Part shown: positions 26,521 through 34,700 of the stretch, in pieces | How positions within the stretch are numbered: position 1 is the first letter of the stretch | How the letters are laid out: the number at the start of each line of letters is the position of its first letter | Source: Chryseobacterium cucumeris | GTDB taxonomy: Bacteria; Bacteroidota; Bacteroidia; Flavobacteriales; Weeksellaceae | Length of the DNA: 64,000 bases | Assembly: GCF_016775705.1 (NCBI RefSeq) | Contig: NZ_CP068760.1 | Span: forward strand, 62,001-126,000 | Reading direction: 5' to 3' | The notes under the pieces: model-generated | Told to the model about the DNA's origin: nothing | Databases searched by the model: none | What the model saw: only the letters and a program-made list of their open reading frames with translations | Made by a program: the position numbers and the translations under genes

Positions 26521-27390
26521 ATGGACACCGACTTCTCAGATAACTTTAAGGTAAGTGGAAAATTTTCTATAAAAAAAGCATCAACATCTTATAATGGAAA
26601 GCTCACTAAAGAAGAAGGAGAGCAAATGCTGATTCAGGAGAAGGAAAAACTTCGTGAGCTGCAGGAAAAATTATATGCTGACGGAAGCCAGTCTTTGCTG
26701 GTGGTATTACAGGCTATGGATGCAGCAGGGAAAGACAGTATGATTGAGCATGTTTTCGGAGGAGTGAATCCTCAGGGATGTAATGTAACCAGTTTTAAAA
26801 CACCCAGCTCGAAAGAATATTCTCATGATTTTTTATGGAGGCATTATCTGGCACTGCCACAGAAAGGAATGATCGGGATTTTCAACCGTTCTCATTATGA
26901 AAGTGTTTTGGTTTGTAAAGTACATCCTGAATATAATCTGAGTGAAAAGACATGGTCTTCCGTAAAAGATTTTGACAGCAAATTCTGGGAAAACAGGTAT
27001 GAGAGCATCCGCAATTTTGAAAAGCACCTTTCACAGAATGGAACTACTATTGTGAAGATATTTTTACATGTTTCTAAGGATGAACAGAAACAAAGACTTC
27101 TGGACAGAATTGATGAACAGGAAAAAAACTGGAAATTCTCAGCCGGAGATCTTCCTGAAAGAGCGTTGTTTGGCCAATATATGGAAGCTTATGAGGAAGC
27201 CATCAATGAAACATCAAAAGATTATGCTCCATGGTATGTAATCCCGGCAGACAGTAAATGGTTTGCAAGAGTAGCAGCTATTCAGATTATTATTGATACC
27301 CTGGAGAAAATGAATCTCAAATATCCTACTCTTTCCGATAAGGACAGACAGGAATTACAGGAATCCAAAAGACAATTGGAAAGTGAATAA
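26521..27390 (+). CDS. Polyphosphate kinase 2 (PPK2 family, class III-like)
   Basis: 289 residues. Transfers phosphate between polyphosphate and nucleotides in the cytosol. Walker A AMDAAGKDS (about 66-74), the VNPQGCNVTSFKTPSSKE segment, Walker B-like IFNRSHYESVLVCKVHPE, and the lid region RLLDRIDEQEKNWKFSAGDLPER are intact. The VNPQG, HDFLWRHYLALPQKG and FNRSHYE patterns point to the class III type that can phosphorylate AMP and ADP, but class assignment is by eye. Start ATG follows a 14-bp tandem repeat, so expression may vary with repeat number. Confidence 0.92.
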   Translation: MDTDFSDNFKVSGKFSIKKASTSYNGKLTKEEGEQMLIQEKEKLRELQEKLYADGSQSLLVVLQAMDAAGKDSMIEHVFGGVNPQGCNVTSFKTPSSKEYSHDFLWRHYLALPQKGMIGIFNRSHYESVLVCKVHPEYNLSEKTWSSVKDFDSKFWENRYESIRNFEKHLSQNGTTIVKIFLHVSKDEQKQRLLDRIDEQEKNWKFSAGDLPERALFGQYMEAYEEAINETSKDYAPWYVIPADSKWFARVAAIQIIIDTLEKMNLKYPTLSDKDRQELQESKRQLESE

Positions 27391-27492
27391 AATAGGGTTG
27401 GATGGTGGAAGCGTGAAGACGGAGATTTAAAATCATTACGTTTTGAGAAACTTCATTCTTCAAGCCTATGACTTCCAGCTTAAAAAAAACCA

Positions 27493-27812
27493 CGAGAAAA
27501 TCTGTAAGCCGGATTCTGTACTTCCGAAGAAGTGCCTGTTATTTATCTACGTATTACATTGCTGCAATACTTGAGCTGATTACCCCTCGGCTTTCAGGAC
27601 GAGCCGCCCCTATTTTCATTGCTGAAAAGAACCGATATACTTATCATTGCACCGCAAAGAGTTTACCTGGTTTCACTACAGCCGAACTGTACCTGCTTTC
27701 TGTTGCACTTGTCCTACCCTCACGGGTGACGGATGTTATCCGCTTTGCTGCTCTATGGTGTCCGGACTTTCCTACCTCCTGTAAACAGGAAATCAACAAG
27801 CCGATTTTCTCG
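27493..27812 (-). ncRNA. rnpB: RNase P RNA (M1-type)
   Basis: About 320 nt on the - strand. Conserved blocks are recognisable: GGTAGGAAAGTCCGGAC (complement of about 27760-27776) near the 5' end and ACAGAATCCGGCTTA (complement of 27505-27519) near the 3' end. The ends pair perfectly as helix P1: 27803-27812 with 27493-27502 (CGAGAAAATC / GATTTTCTCG), which sets the boundaries. A run of eight T follows on the - strand at 27488-27481, serving as terminator. The catalytic RNA matures tRNA 5' ends. Apparent protein frames across this region are artefacts. Confidence 0.95.
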
Positions 27813-28000
27813 CAGATGCAAAGGTACACAAATTTTGTGGTAAAAAGGCAAAACGGTAAAATGGCTAAATGGTGTTAGTGCTGCGTAAACGATATGGATG
27901 TATCAATATTATTCTTGCATTTTTTTACCTTTTTACTATTTTACATGATAATTTTCCCCTAATTACCAGTTTATTATTATCTTCGTGCCATTATATATCT

Positions 28001-28492
28001 ATGGATTCCAGAGAAAAAGAATTTGCGCAGCTTATCAAAGATAATCAGGGACTGATTATTAAAGTATCGCGTTTGTATACCAATTCTCTGGAAGATGAAG
28101 AGGATCTTTTCCAGGAAATCGTGTTACAGCTCTGGAGAAGTTATGATTCTTTCAAAGGAAACTCTAAAATTTCCACATGGATGTACCGTGTAGCGCTCAA
28201 TACAGCCATTACCCTCTTTAGAAAAAAAAGCAAAAGCCTTCCTACCAATGAGCTTGATATCAACCACAGAGATTTTGTGGAAGATGATGACGAAAAACAA
28301 CAGCAGGTATCACTTTTGTATACGGTAATCAAGACTCTTCCTAATGTAGAAAGAGCCATTGTCATGATGTATCTTGACGATCTGCCTTACAAGGACATTG
28401 CAGAAAACCTCGGAATCACTGAAGTTAATGCACGTGTAAAAATGAACAGATTAAAGAAAACCCTTAAAGAACAGATGGAAAAATATGCCTGA
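28001..28492 (+). CDS. ECF-type RNA polymerase sigma factor
   Basis: 163 residues from the ATG at 28001 (MDSREKEFAQLIKDNQ); the frame open to 27869 upstream lacks family similarity. Sigma region 2 is seen in NSLEDEEDLFQEIVLQLWRSYDSFKGNSKISTWMYRVALNTAI and region 4 in LPNVERAIVMMYLDDLPYKDIAENLGITEVNARVKMNRLKKTLKE. Its 3' end overlaps the next gene by 8 bp, as for a sigma/anti-sigma pair. A one-off -7 box (TATCTTCG, 27978-27985) lies just upstream. Regulon unknown. Confidence 0.92.
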   Translation: MDSREKEFAQLIKDNQGLIIKVSRLYTNSLEDEEDLFQEIVLQLWRSYDSFKGNSKISTWMYRVALNTAITLFRKKSKSLPTNELDINHRDFVEDDDEKQQQVSLLYTVIKTLPNVERAIVMMYLDDLPYKDIAENLGITEVNARVKMNRLKKTLKEQMEKYA

Positions 28493-29159
28493 ATTTGATT
28501 TAGATAGCTTTAAGAAAACATGGCAGGAACAACCTGTCCAGCCTAAATATGACAACAAGGAGATTCTTCAGATGTTGAATAGAAAATCACGTAATTATGT
28601 GAAGTATATTTTCTGGATCAGCGTTATTGAATTCCTGTTCTTTTCTGTATTTGGGTTGTTCTACTTTTTTCAGGAAGAAGAGTCGGAAAGTTTTCGTAAA
28701 ATGCTGACAAGATTGGGTGCGCAGGAAGCTCCTGAAGTAGAAAGCAACTTCGGCCATGCCTATCTGGCTATAAAAATCTTAAGCTTGTTGATTACAGCTT
28801 ATTTCGTCTTGAAATTCTATCAGAATTACCGGAAAATAAAGATCGAGGAAAATCTGAAAGGGCTTATCACACGAATCATCAAGTTCAAAAGAACGGTGAA
28901 TGCCTTTATTCTGATCAGCATTGTATTGCTGCTGCTATTCACTTTTGTGCTGATCGCTTTTATATTATATATATTAGATTCCCAGAATATACAGCCTACC
29001 AGCTCCAGTCTCACCATCATTATTGTTGGAATTACTGTCAGCACACTACTGGCAATCTCTATGATCTGGGTTTATTACAGACTGGTATATGGTACTATTA
29101 TTAAAAAGCTTGATAAAAATCTGAAGCAGCTTAAAGAGATAGATTCTCAGGAAAATTAA
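28485..29159 (+). CDS. Four-helix membrane protein coupled to the ECF sigma factor (candidate anti-sigma)
   Basis: 224 residues. An N-terminal cytoplasmic tail of about 38 residues (FDLDSFKKTWQEQPVQPKYDNKEILQMLNRKSR) precedes four membrane segments (about 41-62, 95-113, 137-162, 172-195) and a charged C-tail. No zinc-binding HxxxCxxC motif of classical anti-sigma factors is present, so inhibition of the sigma factor is inferred from the 8-bp overlap alone. The DSFKKTWQEQ start is shared by Bacteroidota proteins found beside ECF sigma genes. Confidence 0.75.
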   Translation: MPEFDLDSFKKTWQEQPVQPKYDNKEILQMLNRKSRNYVKYIFWISVIEFLFFSVFGLFYFFQEEESESFRKMLTRLGAQEAPEVESNFGHAYLAIKILSLLITAYFVLKFYQNYRKIKIEENLKGLITRIIKFKRTVNAFILISIVLLLLFTFVLIAFILYILDSQNIQPTSSSLTIIIVGITVSTLLAISMIWVYYRLVYGTIIKKLDKNLKQLKEIDSQEN

Positions 29160-29217
29160 TATACATAGGCATAGTTCGGGATATAATCATTAATTTTATT
29201 CCACCAAATCTTAAACT

Positions 29218-30843
29218 ATGCCCTTATCTTATGTGTATGGAACTTCTGACGTTTCATTATTAGGACAGACCATCGGAGCCAATCTTAAAAGTACTGTCGA
29301 AAAATACCCTCACCAGGAAGCACTTGTCTGCGTTCATCAGAATTACAGAGCGACTTATCAGGAATTTTACAATCAGACCACAGCTGTTGCAAAAGCTTTA
29401 TTGTTTTTAGGAGCAAAAGCAGGTGACAGAATCGGGATCTGGTCTTCCAACCGTTATGAGTGGGTACTTTTACAGTATGCCACTGCCAGGATAGGAACTA
29501 TTTTAGTGAATATCAATCCGGCTTACAGAACTCATGAACTGACCTATGTACTCAATCAGTCCGAAGTTCGTTTTATTTTTTCTTCTTTAAGCTTTAAAAC
29601 CAGCAATTATAAAGAAATGGTTGAATATGCAAAAGAAGTTTGTCCAACCCTGGAGCATGAAATATTCTTTGATGAAAACTGGGAATATTTTGTGAATAAC
29701 GGCCAGGAAATTTCAGACGAAGTACTTCACAGTTTTGAAGAACATGTACAGTTTGACGATCCTGTTAATATCCAATATACTTCCGGAACAACCGGTTTCC
29801 CGAAAGGGGTTACTCTTTCTCATCATAACATTCTCAATAACGGTTATTTTATAGGGATCCGATTGAAATATACTGAGAAAGACCGCGTCTGCATTCCAGT
29901 GCCCTTCTACCACTGTTTTGGGATGGTTATCGGAAATATGTGCTGCACAGCTCACGGGGCCTGTATGGTAATTCCGAATGACAGCTTTGATCCGGAGATT
30001 ACTTTAAAAGCTGTTTCAGACGAAAAATGCACTTCTTTGTATGGCGTGCCCACCATGTTTATTGCGGAACTGGCAGTAAAAGATTTTGACAGCTATGATT
30101 TTTCAAGTTTAAGGACAGGTGTTATGGCTGGTTCCGTATGCCCTCCGGAGATTATGAAAAAAGTGGAAAGCCTTATGAATATTAAAGAAATGAGCATCTG
30201 CTATGGGATGACGGAAACTTCACCAGTATCTACTCAGACTTTAATAGGAACACCGCTGGAAAAACAGGTCAGCACTGTAGGAACTGTTCAGGATCACCTT
30301 GAGATCAAAATCATTGATGAAAACGGAAGGACTTTAAAACGTGGAGAGCATGGTGAACTTTGTACCAGAGGATATTCTGTGATGCTGAAATACTGGAATG
30401 ATCCTGAAAATACAAAGAAAGTACTGGATGATGCCCGCTGGATGCATACCGGAGATATGGCTGTAATGGACCAAGACGGTTATATTACTATTTCAGGAAG
30501 GATAAAAGACCTCATCATCCGTGGTGGAGAAAATATTTCGCCTAAAGAAATTGAAGACTTTTTATATACGTATACCAACATTCTGGATGTTCAGATCATT
30601 GGTGTTCCGAGTGAGAAATTCGGGGAAGAAGTAATGGCCTGGATAAAGGTGAGAAAAGGATTTACCATCACGGCAGAAGAACTTCAGGAATACTGCAAAG
30701 GAAGGATAGCCCATTATAAAGTTCCGAAATACTGGAAATTTGTAGATGAATTCCCAATGACCATTTCCGGAAAAATAAGAAAGGTGGAAATGAGGGAAAT
30801 TTCAATGAGGGAGCTGGGACTGGAACACGTAAAGCAGGGCTAA
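29218..30843 (+). CDS. AMP-binding acyl-CoA synthetase (ACSF2-like)
   Basis: 541 residues, adenylate-forming enzyme that activates a carboxylic acid to acyl-AMP and then acyl-CoA. P-loop YTSGTTGFPKGVTLSHHN (about 187-204), the A5 motif YGMTETSPVSTQ, the A7 motif MHTGDMAVMDQDGY, the hinge/A8 segment SGRIKDLIIRGGENISPKEIEDFL, and the catalytic Lys in MTISGKIRKVEMRE are intact. The pattern is of medium/long-chain fatty acyl-CoA synthetases of the ACSF2 group; exact chain length is not predictable. Followed by a bidirectional terminator; no operon partner. Confidence 0.92.
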   Translation: MPLSYVYGTSDVSLLGQTIGANLKSTVEKYPHQEALVCVHQNYRATYQEFYNQTTAVAKALLFLGAKAGDRIGIWSSNRYEWVLLQYATARIGTILVNINPAYRTHELTYVLNQSEVRFIFSSLSFKTSNYKEMVEYAKEVCPTLEHEIFFDENWEYFVNNGQEISDEVLHSFEEHVQFDDPVNIQYTSGTTGFPKGVTLSHHNILNNGYFIGIRLKYTEKDRVCIPVPFYHCFGMVIGNMCCTAHGACMVIPNDSFDPEITLKAVSDEKCTSLYGVPTMFIAELAVKDFDSYDFSSLRTGVMAGSVCPPEIMKKVESLMNIKEMSICYGMTETSPVSTQTLIGTPLEKQVSTVGTVQDHLEIKIIDENGRTLKRGEHGELCTRGYSVMLKYWNDPENTKKVLDDARWMHTGDMAVMDQDGYITISGRIKDLIIRGGENISPKEIEDFLYTYTNILDVQIIGVPSEKFGEEVMAWIKVRKGFTITAEELQEYCKGRIAHYKVPKYWKFVDEFPMTISGKIRKVEMREISMRELGLEHVKQG

Positions 30844-30853
30844 ATTAAAAAAC

Positions 30854-30884
30854 AAAAAGCATTTCAGACTGAAATGCTTTTTTT
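30854..30884. terminator. Bidirectional terminator between acyl-CoA synthetase gene and rpoN
   Basis: AAAAAGCATTTCAG / CTGAAATGCTTTTT stem with a very small loop, A-run left and T-run right; serves both convergent genes. Confidence 0.9.
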
Positions 30885-30889
30885 ATATT

Positions 30890-32353
30890 TTAAAGTTCTT
30901 TTCTTAATCTTGCGACAGGAATATTGAGCTGTTCACGATATTTTGCAATCGTTCTTCTGGCAATATTATAGCCCTGCTCTTTCAGGATCACCACCAACGC
31001 ATCATCTGTAAGCGGCTTTCTTTTATTCTCTTTACTGATCACTTCCTGCAGATGGGTTTTGATCTCTTTGGTAGAAACTTCTTCTCCATCGTCATTGGTT
31101 AAACTGTCTGAGAACAGATCTTTAAGGTATACAATCCCGTTCGGTGTATCTGCATATTTGCTTTTTACCACCCTTGAAATCGTAGAGATATCAAAACCTG
31201 TAATATCAGCAACATCTTTTAAGATCATTGGTTTCAGGGACTTTTCGTCACCTGTAATGAAATAATCTTTCTGGAACTTTACAATCGCTGTAATCGTTTG
31301 TAATAAGGTATTTTGACGTTGATTAATCGCATCAATATACCATTTTGCAGCATCCAGTTTTTGCTTGATAAATAAAGCAGCCTGTTTGTGTTCCGATGAG
31401 TTTTTATCATGGGAATAGGTTGTCAGGATATCTTTATATTCTTCAGACACTCTTAAAGTAGGCGCATTTTTGCTGTTCAGCATAGGAATTACCTGTCCGT
31501 CTTTCACCTGAATTACAAAATCCGGAATAATTTCCTGATTGATCGTAATCGTCTGGGTATCAAAGTTTCCTCCAACCTTCGGAGATAATTTTGAGATTTC
31601 ATCCAGCGCATCTTTCAGATCATCTTCTTCAATATCATATTTCTGAATGATCTTGTTATAGTGCTTATTGGTTAAGGCATCAAACTGATGTCTTAAGATA
31701 TTGGCAGCCAAAGAAACAGCTTTATCAGAGCTTACTTTCTTTTCGATCTGCAGTAAAAGACACTCCTGAAGGCCTCTTGCTCCCACTCCCGGCGGATCCA
31801 GCTTCTGCACATAGTTTTCAAGGATATCCTCCACTCTTTCTTTAGTGGTATAGATTCCCTGTGAGAAGGCAAGATCATCAACAATTGATTTGATCTCTCT
31901 TCTCAGGTATCCGTCTGTATCTAAATTTCCGATAAGGTATTCTGCAATCTTAAGATCTTCCTCACCGATATTCACCAGGTGAATCTGTTCTGTAAGATAA
32001 TCATATAAGGACTGTCCTTCCGTTAAAAGACTCTCGTTATCAAATTCTTCATCATCCGGAGAATAGTTGCTGGATGCGGTTTTATAGCTGGGTTCATCGT
32101 CATAGATATATTCGTTGACGTCGAAATCTGTCTCAATGCTGTCTGTACCCTCATCCTGATAAGCGTCTTCAAGGGAAGAATAGTCATCTTCCTTAGAATC
32201 TTCTTTTGCAATTTCCAAAGCTGGGTTTTCTTCCAACTCCCTCTCCAACTCCTCTTCAAATTCAAGAGTATGAAGCTGAATAAGCTTCATCAACTGAATC
32301 TGCTGAGGGGCCAGCTTCTGTCCTAATTTGAGTTGTAAGTGTTGTTTAAGCAT
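30890..32353 (-). CDS. rpoN: RNA polymerase sigma-54 factor
   Basis: 487 residues. Region I is the Gln/Leu-rich N-terminus LKQHLQLKLGQKLAPQQIQLMKLIQLHTLEFEEELERELEENPALE (given here as a motif spread over residues 2-47), followed by an acidic region II (about 50-110), the core-binding domain, and the C-terminal RpoN box ARRTIAKYREQLNIPVARLRK. It directs RNA polymerase to -24/-12 promoters and needs an AAA+ activator; none is in the window. Probably monocistronic. Confidence 0.96.
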   Translation of the reverse strand: MLKQHLQLKLGQKLAPQQIQLMKLIQLHTLEFEEELERELEENPALEIAKEDSKEDDYSSLEDAYQDEGTDSIETDFDVNEYIYDDEPSYKTASSNYSPDDEEFDNESLLTEGQSLYDYLTEQIHLVNIGEEDLKIAEYLIGNLDTDGYLRREIKSIVDDLAFSQGIYTTKERVEDILENYVQKLDPPGVGARGLQECLLLQIEKKVSSDKAVSLAANILRHQFDALTNKHYNKIIQKYDIEEDDLKDALDEISKLSPKVGGNFDTQTITINQEIIPDFVIQVKDGQVIPMLNSKNAPTLRVSEEYKDILTTYSHDKNSSEHKQAALFIKQKLDAAKWYIDAINQRQNTLLQTITAIVKFQKDYFITGDEKSLKPMILKDVADITGFDISTISRVVKSKYADTPNGIVYLKDLFSDSLTNDDGEEVSTKEIKTHLQEVISKENKRKPLTDDALVVILKEQGYNIARRTIAKYREQLNIPVARLRKEL

Positions 32354-32472
32354 ATTCTTATTTGGCGTTTTAACATAACATATTCTACGAATTTAATAAA
32401 TTTATTTGATAAAAAACATATTTAGCATGATTTTTGCATTACTTGTCCTAATATAATAAACTATTAAAGAAT

Positions 32473-32508
32473 AAAAAAAGCCTTAACTTGTGATTAAGGC
32501 TTTTTTTA
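32473..32508 (-). terminator. Terminator after asnS
   Basis: AAAAAAAGCCTTAA / TTAAGGCTTTTTTT stem, 7-nt loop, T-run on both strands. Six bp after the asnS stop, and upstream of rpoN. Confidence 0.92.
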
Positions 32509-32513
32509 TTGTT

Positions 32514-33962
32514 CTAGAATTCAGCACTTTTGGGTGTTCTAGGGAAAGGAATTACGTCTCTGATATTCGTCATTCCTGTTACGAAAAGAACCAATCTTTC
32601 CAATCCTAAACCGAAGCCTGCATGCGGCACAGAACCGAATTTTCTGGTATCAAGATACCACCAAAGTTCATGCTCATCTACGTGCATATCTGCCATTTTC
32701 TGTTTTAAGACATCTAATCTTGCCTCTCTCTCAGATCCTCCGATGATTTCACCGATACCAGGGAAAAGAACATCCATAGCAGCAACGGTTTTGTTGTCAT
32801 CGTTCAGTTTCATATAGAAAGCTTTGATTTCTTTCGGATAGTCAAATAATACTACCGGGCTTTCAAAGTGTTTTTCAACAAGATATCTTTCATGCTCAGA
32901 CTGAAGGTCTGTTCCCCATTTTTCAACAGGGTACACAAATTTTCCTTTTTTATTTTCTTTAGAGTTCAATAAAATTTCGATTGCTTCTGTATAGCTTACA
33001 CGCTTGAAACGCTTCGCTACCACATTCTGAAGTTTTTCGATAAGACCTTCTTTTGCTCTTTCTTTTTCCGGTTTTGTCTTTTGTTCTTCTGTAAAACGGT
33101 TATCCAGGAACTCAAGATCATCTTTGCAGTTATCCAATACATACTGGATCACATATTTTAAGAAATCTTCCGCAAGGTCGATGTTATCTTCAAGGTTGTT
33201 GAATGCCACTTCCGGCTCAATCATCCAGAACTCGGCAAGGTGTCTTGTCGTGTTGGAATTTTCAGCACGGAAAGTAGGTCCGAATGTATAAATTCTTCCC
33301 AATCCCATAGCTGCAGTTTCTCCTTCCAACTGTCCTGAAACGGTAAGGTTTGTTTTTTTACCGAAGAAATCCTGTGCAAAATCAATTTCACCTTCTTCAG
33401 TTTTCGGCATATTGTTCAGATCAAAGTTGGTTACCCCAAACATTTCACCTGCTCCTTCTGCATCTGCTCCTGTAATTACCGGTGTGTTGATATAGAAAAA
33501 CTGATTCTGGTTGAAGAATGAGTGAACAGCAAAACTTACTGCATGACGCACTCTGAACACCGCTCCGAAAAGGTTTGTTCTGAATCTTAAGTGAGCCTGC
33601 TCACGAAGTTTCTCAAGACTGTGTTTCTTAGGCTGAAGAATTGTACTCTGAAGTTCTTCTGTAAAGTTATCTCCTAAAATAATGATCTTTTTAGCAATAA
33701 TTTCCACAGATTGTCCTGCTCCCTGGCTTTCCACCACTTCTCCTACCACTTTCAGGGAAGAAGCCGTACTGATATTTTTGATGATTGCTTCATCAAAATT
33801 TTCGAAATCAACAACTATCTGCAAATTATTAATCGTAGAACCATCATTAAGCGCAATAAAGCGATTAGCACGGAAGGATCTTACCCATCCGTAAACAGTA
33901 ATGTCATGATGTAATACTTTCTTGTAATCCTTTAGGATTTCTTTGATCGTTTGCTTTTTCAT
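32514..33962 (-). CDS. asnS: Asparaginyl-tRNA synthetase
   Basis: 482 residues, class IIb synthetase for tRNA-Asn. N-terminal OB fold ([20 protein letters not shown]), then the catalytic core with motif 2 [26 protein letters not shown] (residues about 220-245) and motif 3 [15 protein letters not shown] near the end. The AENSNTTRH and GGSERE strings separate it from AspRS. An insertion rich in Lys/Glu at about 300-330 is family-typical in Bacteroidota. Own -7 box at 34002-34009 and terminator, so a single-gene unit. Confidence 0.96.
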   Translation of the reverse strand: MKKQTIKEILKDYKKVLHHDITVYGWVRSFRANRFIALNDGSTINNLQIVVDFENFDEAIIKNISTASSLKVVGEVVESQGAGQSVEIIAKKIIILGDNFTEELQSTILQPKKHSLEKLREQAHLRFRTNLFGAVFRVRHAVSFAVHSFFNQNQFFYINTPVITGADAEGAGEMFGVTNFDLNNMPKTEEGEIDFAQDFFGKKTNLTVSGQLEGETAAMGLGRIYTFGPTFRAENSNTTRHLAEFWMIEPEVAFNNLEDNIDLAEDFLKYVIQYVLDNCKDDLEFLDNRFTEEQKTKPEKERAKEGLIEKLQNVVAKRFKRVSYTEAIEILLNSKENKKGKFVYPVEKWGTDLQSEHERYLVEKHFESPVVLFDYPKEIKAFYMKLNDDNKTVAAMDVLFPGIGEIIGGSEREARLDVLKQKMADMHVDEHELWWYLDTRKFGSVPHAGFGLGLERLVLFVTGMTNIRDVIPFPRTPKSAEF

Positions 33963-34001
33963 TTGTTGATGATAAATTTTTTATATAAAAATTAATGTCT
34001 G

Positions 34002-34009
34002 CAAAGTTA
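34002..34009 (-). promoter_or_regulatory. Putative -7 box of asnS
   Basis: TAACTTTG on the - strand, perfect TAnnTTTG, about 40 bp before the ATG. The upstream half of the promoter overlaps the hairpin at 34017-34042. Confidence 0.5.
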
Positions 34010-34016
34010 CAAAAAA

Positions 34017-34042
34017 ACAGCGCAACTTGATGATTGCGCTGT
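34017..34042 (-). terminator. Strong - strand terminator upstream of asnS
   Basis: Perfect 9-bp stem ACAGCGCAA / TTGCGCTGT, 8-nt loop, then seven T on the - strand. There is no protein gene immediately on its 5' side (34043-34700), which raises the question of what transcript it ends. Confidence 0.85.
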
Positions 34043-34700
34043 CTTTAAAAATCATTTAACTGGTATTTAAACTCTCAGTTCAGGAAATTCACCTTTTCTT
34101 CTTCGGACTCTTCTGCATTTTCAGGTACATTTCCACTCAATATTATCCTGAACTTCAATAAAATCCGGAATACCCGGAATGAACACTTACACGATCACTT
34201 TTAAAAAGAATAAAATATGATTTTATTCTGAGTTTTCATGGAATTAGTTATTGAAATGGTTATTAGTTTTTAGATGATACGTTCGTGGTCATTACCGGGG
34301 CTTACATCCATTTTTAGACTATACTATACTTTTAAACTGTGGCGGATTCACCGGATTTATACTGTTTAATGATTTTTAAATAATCACTACACTTTATATT
34401 CTAAATTTCTAAACAAGTACTTCATTATTTACATTTAATTTTCTGGTTATTATTTCTGTTTTTACCCTCATTTGTTATTCTTTTTCTGATACAATTCCAG
34501 ACCTGGATTTTAAATAATCAGGAGTTTGAAACTGATATCTTGTATTGTGCACATACAAAATAAATGATTGTGTTTTTACCTGAAGCAAAGATGCAGGAAG
34601 TGAAATAATGATACAAGGGAATGGTTTATAGATTCATAAATTTATATACCTAAAATCATGAATCTATAAATAATATTAAACTGAAAATCAATCGATTAAA
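34043..34700. other. Gene-free 658-bp segment ending in a strong terminator
   Basis: No credible gene. Only short - strand frames occur (for example 12-20 codons starting at ATG) and a start-less 35-codon open stretch ending LSGNVPENAEESEEEKVNFLN at about 34085. Hairpins: 34207-34230 (AGAATAAAAT / ATTTTATTCT) and 34627-34669. A weak - strand promoter-like match, TTTG (34589-34586), 23 bp, TTATTTTG (34562-34555), could start an RNA ending at the 34017-34042 terminator. Confidence 0.45.
34627..34669 (-). terminator. Hairpin 3' of the TPR/AraC regulator gene
   Basis: TAGATTCAT / ATGAATCTA inverted repeat with a long loop, 32 bp after the stop codon. No strong T-run, so only a possible terminator or RNA 3' end. 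Confidence 0.4.

Noticed and set aside
27468..27878. Open frames on both strands that look like a protein
   Set aside because: They cover RNase P RNA, whose conserved blocks and P1 helix explain the sequence.
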